Part shown: positions 14,296 through 20,576 of the stretch, piece by piece | Layout: each line of letters opens with the position of its first letter | How positions within the stretch are numbered: position 1 is the stretch's first letter | DNA from: JBAYVY01 sp041674345 | Lineage (GTDB): Bacteria > Planctomycetota > Phycisphaerae > Phycisphaerales > Zrk34 | Length of the DNA stretch: 21,064 bases | Assembly (NCBI GenBank): GCA_041674345.1 | Contig: JBAYVY010000015.1 | Span: 1-21,064, forward strand | Direction: 5' to 3' | Notes under the pieces: generated by a model | Told to the model about the DNA's origin: nothing | Database searches by the model: none | Seen by the model: the letters and a program-made list of their open reading frames with translations, nothing else | Made by a program: the position numbers and the translations under genes

Positions 14296-14683
14296 TTCAA
14301 CTCCTTGGAGAGGCAAAAGGTGTGGGTGTATCATTCCCGTCCGAGCCGATGGATTCGGCGATGCGGTCCGTTTGGAAAAAGATGTTTGCGTGTCGTGTGA
14401 ATCTCGCATAACCCGGTGGCCCCGTGACAGGATGAGGCCATCATACCCGGCGAGAAAACGGGTGGGAAGGGGAAATCCCTCGCCGCACCTCGCGCACCGC
14501 AAGCCATAATTTTTGGGGGACCGGGGGCATTTGCCCGCATGCACCAGCACGACTACGTTGGTTCGTCCGCTCTCGCTCATGACGCGAACGCGTGAGTTGC
14601 GGGCGATCTACATGAACCGGACAAGAGCCGGTTGAGCATGTGGGTGGCATCATGTGGGGCGGGCGGGCAGTCGCTGACGCGCG
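14296..14683. other. Intergenic region without a supported gene; one palindrome
   Basis: No reading frame here has a ribosome site or family-like sequence. The only structure seen is AACCGG (14615-14620) pairing with CCGGTT (14628-14633) over a 7-nt loop, with no T-run. The promoter of the exported-protein gene should lie in the left part, but no clear boxes are visible. Confidence 0.5.
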
Positions 14684-14896
14684 ATGCGGTGTAAAAGGTT
14701 TTGGGCTATGATTGTCAACAGCATTACCGAGAGTTTACCGATGGCATCACGTTCGCATCATCCGGCTCGCCTGACATGGGTATGTCTCTTTGGCGCTCTA
14801 ACTTGCAGATGTCCGTTTTGCGGAGCATGGATTCATCCGTGGCACTATCCACGTCCGGGGCATTTCTGTCCGCGCTGCGGCAAGACGCACACATGA
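14684..14896 (+). CDS. Possible zinc-ribbon mini-protein
   Basis: The C-terminal 30 residues read CRCPFCGAWIHPWHYPRPGH and then FCPRCGKTHT, i.e. two CPxCG knuckles 18-20 residues apart, a credible treble-clef or rubredoxin-like zinc ribbon of the kind seen in very small bacterial proteins. The N-terminal half (MRCKRFWAMIVNSITESLPM...) is less convincing. Starts at 14708 or 14741 are also possible, the last having a GAGAG sequence 8 nt upstream. The text LTWVCLFGALTC is hydrophobic and could be a short membrane anchor. It lies alone between the exported-protein gene and UDP-glucuronate decarboxylase. It could be a chance frame; the paired CPxCG motifs are the only strong argument. Confidence 0.42.
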   Translation: MRCKRFWAMIVNSITESLPMASRSHHPARLTWVCLFGALTCRCPFCGAWIHPWHYPRPGHFCPRCGKTHT

Positions 14897-15012
14897 CATA
14901 AGTGTGCGGCACCCCGATCCCGCTTGGTTCCGAATCCGGCTTCATTCCGCGGTTCGCAGATGTTGGTATCATGGCCCGCCACGAAATCACCCTCTCATGG
15001 AGACGCGAACCG

Positions 15013-15996
15013 ATGTCCACGCAACTGAAACGCATTCTGGTCACCGGCGGAGCCGGGTTCCTCGGCTCGCAACTGTGCGAACGCCTGGTGCGCCAGGGGC
15101 ACGATGTGATCTGCGTCGATAACTTCTTCACCAGCCAGAAGCAGAACATCCACCCGCTGCTGGGCCGGCCCAACTTCGAGTTGATCCGTCACGACATCAC
15201 CTGGCCGATCTATCTGGAAGTCGATCAGATTTACAACCTGGCGTGTCCCGCGTCGCCGGTGCATTACCAGCACGACCCGATTCAGACCACGAAGGTCTCG
15301 GTCGCCGGCGCGATCAACATGCTCGGCCTGGCCAAGCGCGTCGGCGCACGCATCTTCCAGGCCTCGACCAGCGAAGTCTATGGCGACCCGACCGAACATC
15401 CGCAAACCGAAAGCTACCGCGGCAACGTCAACCCCATCGGCCCACGCGCCTGCTACGACGAAGGCAAACGCTGCGCCGAGACCCTCTTCTTCGATTATTA
15501 CCGCCAGCACAAAGTTGACATTCGCGTTGTCCGCATCTTCAACACCTACGGCCCGAAGATGCATCCCTACGACGGCCGCGTCGTCAGCAACTTCATCCTC
15601 CAGGCGCTGGCCGACGAAGACATCACCATCTACGGCGACGGCTCGCAGACACGCAGCTTCTGCTTCGTCGATGATCTGCTCGACGGCTTTGAAGCCATGA
15701 TGAACCACGACAACGACTTCACCGGCCCGGTCAACCTCGGCAACCCCGGCGAGTTCACCATCCGACAACTGGCCGAAATGGTCATCGCCATGATCGGCAG
15801 CAAGAGCAGCATCATCTATCGCCCCGCGTTGCAGGACGACCCCACCCAACGCAAACCCGACATCACCCTCGCCCGCAAGCATCTGAACTGGGAACCGAAA
15901 ATCCCGCTGGAAAAAGGCCTGGAAAAGACGATCGCCTACTTCCGGGGACTGGACCTGAGCCAGTATCGCAAACCGACGAAAAACGTCGTGAAATGA
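15013..15996 (+). CDS. UDP-glucuronate decarboxylase (UDP-xylose synthase)
   Basis: This 327-aa extended short-chain dehydrogenase converts UDP-glucuronate to UDP-xylose, a sugar donor for cell-surface polysaccharide. The NAD-binding motif TGGAGFLGS is at about residues 12-20. DNFFTSQKQNI follows the second strand. The substrate-type tracts YNLACPASPVHYQHDPIQT and FQASTSEVYGDP are characteristic of the decarboxylase subgroup. The catalytic pair is in CYDEGKRCAE (YxxxK). NTYGPKMHPYDGRVVSNFI and YGDGSQTRSFCFVDD complete the signature. ATG 15013 is preferred because GGAG stands 10 nt upstream at 14999-15002; the in-frame ATG at 14971 has none. It appears to be a single-gene unit; the following gene converges. 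A minus-strand CCCCGGAAGT copy lies near its 3' end (15938-15947). Confidence 0.95.
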   Translation: MSTQLKRILVTGGAGFLGSQLCERLVRQGHDVICVDNFFTSQKQNIHPLLGRPNFELIRHDITWPIYLEVDQIYNLACPASPVHYQHDPIQTTKVSVAGAINMLGLAKRVGARIFQASTSEVYGDPTEHPQTESYRGNVNPIGPRACYDEGKRCAETLFFDYYRQHKVDIRVVRIFNTYGPKMHPYDGRVVSNFILQALADEDITIYGDGSQTRSFCFVDDLLDGFEAMMNHDNDFTGPVNLGNPGEFTIRQLAEMVIAMIGSKSSIIYRPALQDDPTQRKPDITLARKHLNWEPKIPLEKGLEKTIAYFRGLDLSQYRKPTKNVVK

Positions 15997-16001
15997 CGGG
16001 G

Positions 16002-16116
16002 GGAGGAGGAAAGTGGGAAGGTGGAAGTGGGAAGTGGGAAGTGAAGACCCGCGTATTAAATTCTTCCGCCTTCCGCCTTCCGCCTTCCGCCTTCCGCCTT
16101 CCGCCTTCCGACTTTC
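16002..16116. repeat. Tandem-repeat hairpin element between the decarboxylase gene and uppP
   Basis: A left purine array with GGAAGTG-type units (about 16010-16046) is followed by a short core and a right array of CTTCCGC. The right array has six perfect 7-bp copies at 16063-16104 and a seventh variant, CTTCCGA, at 16105-16111. The two arms are complementary over most of their length. The element fills the gap between two converging genes and could act as a bidirectional transcription barrier, but it has no terminal T-run. Confidence 0.85.
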
Positions 16117-16119
16117 TTC

Positions 16120-17160
16120 TCAAATCACTTTCCACCACAGCAGTGCCGCGACGATCACCGCGGCGGCGATGCGGTAGTAGCCGAACAGTTGTAGTCCGTG
16201 CTTGTTCAGGTAGGCGACCATCCACTTAACGGCCAGCGCGGCCGAGATCGCAGCGACGACAAAACCAACGATCAGACTGACCGGCCCGTAAGTATGCAAC
16301 ATCAATTCACCGTGCTTCATGCCGTCGTACAAAGTGGCCGCACCCAGTGTGACCACGCCTAGCAAGAAACTGAATTCCACCGCGGCGGGAAGCGACAATC
16401 CGACTAACACTCCTGCGACAATCGTGACAAGTGAGCGACTGACGCCGGGCCACATGGCGATACATTGCAAGAAGCCGATGAGCAAAGCGGCTTTCCACGC
16501 CAATTGCTCCAGCGATTTGCCATATGCGGGGCCTTCTCGATGCGCCTTGCGCCACCAGGCGACCGCGAGTATCGCCGCCCCGCCGACGAACCACGCCGCT
16601 ACGGTTGGCCACAAATCCCACTGCCCGCCCATCAGGTATTTCTCGATGTATTTGTGAGTGGCCAAACCGATCACCGCTGCGGGAACAAAACCGGCGATGA
16701 TGTTGATCAGCAACCGCCGACCATTGGGATCGCGCCCTATCACGCCCCTCCCCATCTGCTTCGCCCGCCTGGCATACAAGAGCAACACCGCGAGAATCGC
16801 GCCGCCCTGAATGCAAATCGCATAGGCATCCGCCGCTTGTTTGGCCGATTCATCACCACCATTGCCGATACCCATCATGCGCTGTACGACGATCAAATGC
16901 CCCGTCGAACTCACCGGCAGATATTCCGTGACGCCCTCGACCAAGCCGAGAATGATCGCTTGACCGACGGACATTCGGGATTCGGGATTCGGGATTCTGG
17001 GTTCGGGGGAATCGGCGATTGCCGATTGCGGATCGCGGATTTGAGCCGAGGCGAACATCGGCACCAGCAGGAGTACAAACCCCCATGTCAAATACCGCAG
17101 GCCGGCTCCGCCAATCGGAAATCGGAAATCGGAAATCGACAATTCCACATCATTCGTCAT
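16120..17160 (-). CDS. uppP: Undecaprenyl-diphosphatase UppP (BacA family)
   Basis: UppP dephosphorylates undecaprenyl diphosphate at the membrane, recycling the lipid carrier for peptidoglycan and other surface polymers. The two catalytic regions are intact: EGVTEYLPVSSTGHLIV (E-x3-E-x-L-P-x-S-S-T-G-H) and the second loop PGVSRSLVTI. Seven to eight hydrophobic segments follow. From the long start (17160) the protein is 346 aa; from the internal ATG at 16974 (MSVGQAIILGL) it is 284 aa, nearer the usual 265-290. The extra N-terminus contains a signal-like segment (WGFVLLLVPMFASAQ) flanked by repeat-derived text (FRFPI; PEPRIPNPESR). No ribosome site precedes 16974, so the long form may be real. 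The start is therefore unsettled; the enzyme identity is not. Confidence 0.93.
   Translation of the reverse strand: MTNDVELSISDFRFPIGGAGLRYLTWGFVLLLVPMFASAQIRDPQSAIADSPEPRIPNPESRMSVGQAIILGLVEGVTEYLPVSSTGHLIVVQRMMGIGNGGDESAKQAADAYAICIQGGAILAVLLLYARRAKQMGRGVIGRDPNGRRLLINIIAGFVPAAVIGLATHKYIEKYLMGGQWDLWPTVAAWFVGGAAILAVAWWRKAHREGPAYGKSLEQLAWKAALLIGFLQCIAMWPGVSRSLVTIVAGVLVGLSLPAAVEFSFLLGVVTLGAATLYDGMKHGELMLHTYGPVSLIVGFVVAAISAALAVKWMVAYLNKHGLQLFGYYRIAAAVIVAALLWWKVI
16973..17036. repeat. 7-bp tandem repeats in the uppP N-terminal region
   Basis: ATTCGGG repeats three times from 16975 with a degenerate fourth and fifth copy, followed by a GATTGC/GGATCGC-type tract up to 17036. On the minus strand this encodes IRDPQSAIADSPEPRIPNPE, a low-complexity linker just before the UppP catalytic domain. 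Confidence 0.7.
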
Positions 17161-17208
17161 TCGTCATTCCTTCGTCATTCGTCATTGGACATTCGTCATT
17201 CAAAGCGA
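17111..17208. repeat. Two 7-bp tandem arrays between uppP and queC
   Basis: The first array has unit ATCGGAA, three copies from about 17114. The second has unit CATTCGT, repeated in runs from about 17150 to 17205 with small interruptions. On the minus strand the second array carries several ATGACGA units, giving multiple ATG codons and an AAGGA just upstream of the long uppP start. The arrays occupy nearly all of the divergent uppP-queC spacer, where both promoters should be. Confidence 0.75.
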
Positions 17209-17226
17209 ACTTCCTACAATATACTC

Positions 17227-18033
17227 GTGAATAAGCCACCACCACAAAAACCCGCCGTCGTCCTCCTTTCCGGCGGACTCGACTCCGCCACAGTTCTGGC
17301 CATCGCGCGCCATGAAGGGTTCGCCGTTCACGCGCTGTCGTTCGACTATGGCCAGCGTCACCGCATCGAACTGGCCGCCGCCCGCGACATCGCCGCGTCG
17401 CTGGGCGTCGCTTCGCATCGCTATGTCACCATCGACCTGCGATGCTTCGGGCACTCCGCGCTGACCGATGACATTCCCGTGCCTAAAGATAGGGATGTAG
17501 GGAATGAGGGATTGAGGGAGTTAGGGAATGAGGGAATAAGGGAAGATGCAAGCATCGGCTCTGCCTCCGCCCCTCATTCCCTTATTCCCTCAATCCCTCA
17601 ATCCCTATCTTCCCCCATCCCCATCACCTACGTCCCCGCCCGCAACACCATCTTTCTCAGTTACGCTCTGGCGATGGCCGAGGTGCTCGGCGCCGCCGAC
17701 ATCTTCATCGGCGTCAACGCCATCGACTACTCCGGCTATCCCGACTGCCGCCCCGAATTCATCGACGCCTTCCAGCGCACCGCGCGCCTGGCCACCAAAG
17801 CCGGCGTCGAAGGTTCGCCCATCACCATCCATGCCCCGCTCATTCATCTGACCAAAGTGCAGATCATCCGGCGCGGCCTCGACCTGGGCGTCGATTACTC
17901 CCTCACGCATTCGTGCTACGATCCCTCACACGATGGCCGGCCTTGCGGTCATTGCGATTCCTGCCAACTGCGCCAGCAAGCATTCGCCCAACTGGGCATG
18001 ACCGATCCCGTGCTTGAAAAATCGAATTGTTAA
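17227..18033 (+). CDS. queC: 7-cyano-7-deazaguanine synthase QueC
   Basis: QueC converts 7-carboxy-7-deazaguanine (CDG) to preQ0 with ATP and ammonia, in queuosine synthesis. The PP-loop motif LLSGGLDSATVLAIA is at about residues 13-27, FDYGQRH at 39-45, TYVPARNTIFLSYALA at 134-149, and the zinc site HSCYDPSHDGRPCGHCDSCQ near the C-terminus. The product is 268 aa against a usual 220-235. The surplus is a low-complexity segment at about 88-129, encoded by a tandem-repeat hairpin at 17487-17610. It falls in a loop between VPK and PITYVPARNT, where QueC proteins vary. The start is GTG 17227; the longer upstream frame overlaps uppP antisense and is not credible. No ribosome site is seen. queE, queD and queG follow on the same strand. 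Confidence 0.96.
   Translation: MNKPPPQKPAVVLLSGGLDSATVLAIARHEGFAVHALSFDYGQRHRIELAAARDIAASLGVASHRYVTIDLRCFGHSALTDDIPVPKDRDVGNEGLRELGNEGIREDASIGSASAPHSLIPSIPQSLSSPIPITYVPARNTIFLSYALAMAEVLGAADIFIGVNAIDYSGYPDCRPEFIDAFQRTARLATKAGVEGSPITIHAPLIHLTKVQIIRRGLDLGVDYSLTHSCYDPSHDGRPCGHCDSCQLRQQAFAQLGMTDPVLEKSNC
17487..17610 (+). repeat. Tandem-repeat hairpin element inside queC
   Basis: Outer arms AGATAGGGAT (17487-17496) and ATCCCTATCT (17601-17610) are perfect inverted repeats. Inside are 8-bp GGGAATGA-type units on the left and matching CATTCCCT/CAATCCCT units on the right, around a GC core at about 17544-17570. The whole is open in frame and encodes about 41 residues. Confidence 0.9.
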
Positions 18034-18042
18034 CAGCAGAGG

Positions 18043-18096
18043 CGCAGAGACGCAGAGAAGAAAATTACAAATCATGTTTTTCTCTGCGTCTCTGCG
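18043..18096. repeat. Long hairpin between queC and queE
   Basis: CGCAGAGACGCAGAGA (18043-18058) pairs perfectly with TCTCTGCGTCTCTGCG (18081-18096) around 22 nt. Each arm is two copies of an 8-bp unit. It begins 9 bp after the queC stop and ends 26 bp before queE. It could attenuate or process the operon mRNA. Confidence 0.85.
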
Positions 18097-18122
18097 TCCG
18101 CGGTTCATTTTGAATCGTCTTT

Positions 18123-18833
18123 ATGCAACACCCGACACTGCTCATCAACGAAATCTTCCACTCGATTCAGGGCGAAAGCACCTGGGCCGGGCTGCCCTGC
18201 ACCTTCATCCGTCTCACCGGCTGCCACCTGCGCTGCGCCTACTGCGACACCGAATACGCCTTCCACGAAGGCAAACGCCTGTCGCTCGATGAGATTCTCG
18301 CACGGGTTGAACAACCGCAAACCGCAAACCGCAAACCGCAAACTCAACGTCTCATCGAAATCACCGGCGGCGAACCGCTGCTCCAGCCCAACGTGCATCC
18401 GCTCATGGCCATGCTCGCCGATGCCGGGTTCACCGTGTTGATCGAAACCAGCGGCGCGTGCGACATCGCCGCATGTGATGAACGAGTGATCCGCATCATG
18501 GATTTCAAAACCCCCGGCAGCGGCGAGGTGGCCCGCAATCTGTGGTCGAATGTCGAACATCTGACCCGCCGCGACGAAGTGAAGTTCGTACTCACCGGTC
18601 GGGCTGATTATGAATGGGCCAAAGATGTGATCGCCAAATACGACCTGGCGAATCGGGTGAATGCGGTGTTGTTCAGCGCGGTGCATGAAATCCCCGCCGG
18701 TAAGGAACTGCCGGGGGCTGCCGGTTTATCTTTGCGTGACCCGGCCGAGTGGATTCTCGCCGACGGTTTGCCCGTGCGTTTGCAAACCCAATTGCACAAA
18801 CTCATCTGGCATCCGCAGATGCGCGGCGTGTGA
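18123..18833 (+). CDS. queE: 7-carboxy-7-deazaguanine synthase QueE
   Basis: QueE is a radical-SAM enzyme that rearranges 6-carboxytetrahydropterin, the QueD product, to CDG. The 236-aa sequence begins INEIFHSIQGESTWAGLPCTF, typical of QueE. It has the iron-sulfur ligands C34, C38 and C41 in CHLRCAYCDTEYAF, the C-x3-C-x2-C form, followed by ITGGEPLLQ at 80-88 and VLIETSG at about 104-110. Residues about 65-74 (PQTANRKPQT) come from four copies of a 7-bp repeat at 18315-18342, in the variable loop before the GGE motif. The length is in the normal range. The start at ATG 18123 has no strong ribosome site. It lies between queC and queD in pathway-related order. Confidence 0.96.
   Translation: MQHPTLLINEIFHSIQGESTWAGLPCTFIRLTGCHLRCAYCDTEYAFHEGKRLSLDEILARVEQPQTANRKPQTQRLIEITGGEPLLQPNVHPLMAMLADAGFTVLIETSGACDIAACDERVIRIMDFKTPGSGEVARNLWSNVEHLTRRDEVKFVLTGRADYEWAKDVIAKYDLANRVNAVLFSAVHEIPAGKELPGAAGLSLRDPAEWILADGLPVRLQTQLHKLIWHPQMRGV
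18315..18342 (+). repeat. Four copies of CCGCAAA inside queE
   Basis: Four consecutive perfect 7-bp units fill 18315-18342, giving the loop residues PQTANRKPQT. A single array is seen, with no second arm. Because 7 is not a multiple of three, gain or loss of one unit would shift the frame, so this tract is a potential phase-variable site. Confidence 0.85.
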
Positions 18834-18836
18834 GGG

Positions 18837-18896
18837 AATGTGCGATGTTCAATGTACGATGTGCGATGTAAGATGACAGATTGAACATCGCACATT
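18837..18896. repeat. 17-bp-stem hairpin between queE and queD
   Basis: AATGTGCGATGTTCAAT (18837-18853) pairs perfectly with ATTGAACATCGCACATT (18880-18896). The loop contains further GATGT-type units. The element fills most of the 78-bp gap between queE and queD. Confidence 0.9.
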
Positions 18897-18911
18897 GAAC
18901 ACTGAACATCC

Positions 18912-19271
18912 ATGCACGTTCGACTCACCAAATCCTTTTCCTTCGAAGCCGCCCACTGGCTGCCGAAGTTTCCGGAGGGCCACAAGTGCCGCCGCCTGCA
19001 CGGGCACTCGTTCCATGTCGATGTGATCGTCGCCGGCGAAGTCGATCCGCAGACCGGCGTACTCATCGACTACGGCGACATCAAAGCCGCGATCGCCCCG
19101 GTCGAAAAGCAACTCGACCACTACTGCCTCAACGACATCGCGGGCCTGGAAAACCCGACCGCCGAACTGCTGGCTGCGTGGATTTACGACCGGCTGAAAC
19201 CCGCATTGCCGCTGCTGGACACCGTGGTCATCCACGAAACCTGCACCACGGCGTGCGAATATCGACCCTGA
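18912..19271 (+). CDS. queD: 6-carboxy-5,6,7,8-tetrahydropterin synthase QueD
   Basis: QueD (119 aa) turns 7,8-dihydroneopterin triphosphate into 6-carboxytetrahydropterin, the first dedicated queuosine step. Zinc ligands are H15 in FEAAHWLP and H30/H32 in LHGHSFHV. The catalytic Cys is C26 in HKCRRLH, and the second catalytic region is LDHYCLND with H70. NPTAELLAAWIYDRL and HETCTTACEYRP complete the signature, with E109 expected to bind the pterin. It is distinguished from folate-pathway PTPS by context. The length is normal. The gene ends at a TGA followed at once by eight T (19272-19279) and then a repeat element before queG. Confidence 0.96.
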   Translation: MHVRLTKSFSFEAAHWLPKFPEGHKCRRLHGHSFHVDVIVAGEVDPQTGVLIDYGDIKAAIAPVEKQLDHYCLNDIAGLENPTAELLAAWIYDRLKPALPLLDTVVIHETCTTACEYRP

Positions 19272-19279
19272 TTTTTTTT

Positions 19280-19387
19280 CGCGGAGAACACGGAGACGCG
19301 GAGACGCGGAGACGCGGAGAAGAGGTGTGAAGGTTTGAAATTCCTTTTGGGCTTCCTCCGTATCTCCGTGCCTCAGCGCACTCCGCG
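19280..19387. repeat. Tandem-repeat hairpin between queD and queG
   Basis: CGCGGAG at 19280-19286 and CTCCGCG at 19381-19387 are terminal inverted repeats. The left arm has CGGAGACG units, 8 bp, three in a row; the right arm has matching but more decayed TCTCCGTG-type text. The element accounts for nearly the whole spacer between queD and queG. Confidence 0.75.
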
Positions 19388-19398
19388 ATAATTTCTTC

Positions 19399-20535
19399 AT
19401 GGTTGAACCAGTGAACATCAAGCGACTCGCCGCCGACCTCGGCTTCGCCCTATGCGGCATCTGCGATGCGCGGGTGTCGGATCACGTTGACGAATTCCGG
19501 GGGTGGATCGCTGACGGCAAACACGGCGAAATGGCGTGGCTGGCGGATCACGTCGAAGAACGCATGGACCCCCGGAAGTTCCTGCCGGGGGCACGAAGCA
19601 TCATTGTCGTGGCGGATGCGATTGAGATGAAAGTGGGAAGTCGGAAGGCGGAAGGCGGAAGTGAAGAGCAAACTTCTGGCTTCCGACTTCCGACTTCCCA
19701 CTTCCGCATTGCGCGTTACGCCACGGTCCCCGATTACCATGTCACGATCAAAAAACGGTTGCACCGACTGGCCGACGCGATGCACGCGGCGCATCCGAGT
19801 GAAATGTTTCGCGCCACTGTTGACACCGCGCCGATCCTCGAACGCGAGCACGCCATGCGGGCCGGTCTCGGCTGGGTCGGCAAAAACACGCTCTTGCTTA
19901 ATCCCCGGAAGGGTTCACATTTGCTGCTCGGCGAAATCGTGACGACGTTGCACATCGCCCCCGATGAACCCGAGACCGATCACTGCGGCCGCTGCACGCG
20001 CTGCGTTGATGCGTGTCCGACCGATGCGATCACGCCTTATTCCGTCGATGCGACGCGCTGCATCAGTTACCTGACCATCGAGCATCGCTCGCTGATCGAC
20101 AAGCAGTTTCACGAAGCGATGGGTGACTGGGTTTTCGGTTGCGACATTTGCCAGGAGGTGTGTCCGTTTGTGAGGAGTAGGGACGAAGGGAAAGAGGCAG
20201 AAAGGGACGAAGGGACGGAGGGACGAAGGGACGAAGTGGGGAGCGGCTCCGCCTCTTTCCCTTCGTCCCTTCGTCCCTTTGTCCCTTCGTCCCTACTCTC
20301 CATCCTCCACTGGGCCGAATCCGACCGGCGCGCCGCTTTCACCCGCTCGGCGATGAAGCGGGTGAAGCTGCATCAGTTCAAACGCAACGCGCTGATCGTG
20401 GCGGGCAATCATCTGAAAAAGCGAGACGACCCGGCATTGCGGCGGTGCATCAAGCGGATCGCCGGTGATGAAAATGAACATCCGCTGGTGCGCGACACCG
20501 CCCGGCAGGTGATGGGGATTCTTCCGGGGGCGTGA
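19399..20535 (+). CDS. queG: Epoxyqueuosine reductase QueG
   Basis: QueG is a cobalamin and iron-sulfur enzyme that reduces epoxyqueuosine to queuosine in tRNA, the last step of the pathway. The N-terminal domain has GEMAWLADHVEERMDPRKFL (about 43-62) and the probable catalytic Asp142 in VDTAPILERE. GLGWVGKNTLLLNPRKGS follows at 156-173. The first 4Fe-4S motif is CGRCTRCVDACP (196-207) with C221; the second is CDICQEVCP (248-256). A C-terminal HEAT-like part includes RNALIVAGNHL. The protein is 378 aa because of two low-complexity insertions, at about 77-102 and 259-300, both encoded by hairpin repeats and both in loops where the family varies. All cofactor residues are intact, so function is expected. 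Three CCCCGGAA-type motifs also occur in or next to the gene. Confidence 0.95.
   Translation: MVEPVNIKRLAADLGFALCGICDARVSDHVDEFRGWIADGKHGEMAWLADHVEERMDPRKFLPGARSIIVVADAIEMKVGSRKAEGGSEEQTSGFRLPTSHFRIARYATVPDYHVTIKKRLHRLADAMHAAHPSEMFRATVDTAPILEREHAMRAGLGWVGKNTLLLNPRKGSHLLLGEIVTTLHIAPDEPETDHCGRCTRCVDACPTDAITPYSVDATRCISYLTIEHRSLIDKQFHEAMGDWVFGCDICQEVCPFVRSRDEGKEAERDEGTEGRRDEVGSGSASFPSSLRPFVPSSLLSILHWAESDRRAAFTRSAMKRVKLHQFKRNALIVAGNHLKKRDDPALRRCIKRIAGDENEHPLVRDTARQVMGILPGA
19631..19703 (+). repeat. Tandem-repeat hairpin element 1 inside queG
   Basis: AAGTGGGAAGTCGGAAG (19631-19647) pairs perfectly with CTTCCGACTTCCCACTT (19687-19703). The inner units are GGCGGAA- and CTTCCGA-type, 7 bp. The unit is close to that of the 16002-16116 element. 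It encodes QueG residues about 78-101. Confidence 0.9.
20175..20298 (+). repeat. Tandem-repeat hairpin element 2 inside queG
   Basis: GAGTAGGGACGAAGGGA (20175-20191) pairs perfectly with TCCCTTCGTCCCTACTC (20282-20298). Inner units are GGGACGAA on the left and TTCGTCCC on the right, 8 bp, around a core AGCGGCTCCGCCTC that resembles the core of the queC element. It encodes QueG residues about 259-300. Confidence 0.9.
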
Positions 20536-20550
20536 CTTTAACTTCCGGGG

Positions 20551-20576
20551 GGCGGGGGCAATTAATTGCCCCCGCC
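20551..20576. repeat. 26-bp perfect palindrome after queG
   Basis: GGCGGGGGCAATT (20551-20563) is followed directly by its reverse complement (20564-20576). Two minus-strand CCCCGGAA-type motifs (20519-20530 and 20540-20552) stand immediately beside it. It may end the que transcript, but it has no T-run. Confidence 0.75.

Noticed and set aside
14296..14580. N-terminal extension of the exported protein, with CPRSP...CARCG text
   Set aside because: A strong ribosome site and signal peptide place the start at 14295, and the extension would bury the signal peptide. The Cys residues do not form a proper zinc motif.
16465..17226. 5' extension of the queC frame over uppP
   Set aside because: It is antisense to the conserved UppP catalytic regions and reads repeat arrays. 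QueC homology begins at the GTG at 17227.
18043..18096. Intrinsic terminator between queC and queE
   Set aside because: The stem is long but lacks a following T-run, and queE continues on the same strand. It fits the repeat-hairpin family better.
16063..20298. CRISPR array
   Set aside because: The repeats are contiguous 7-8 bp units without spacers, the unit differs at each locus, and no cas genes are present.
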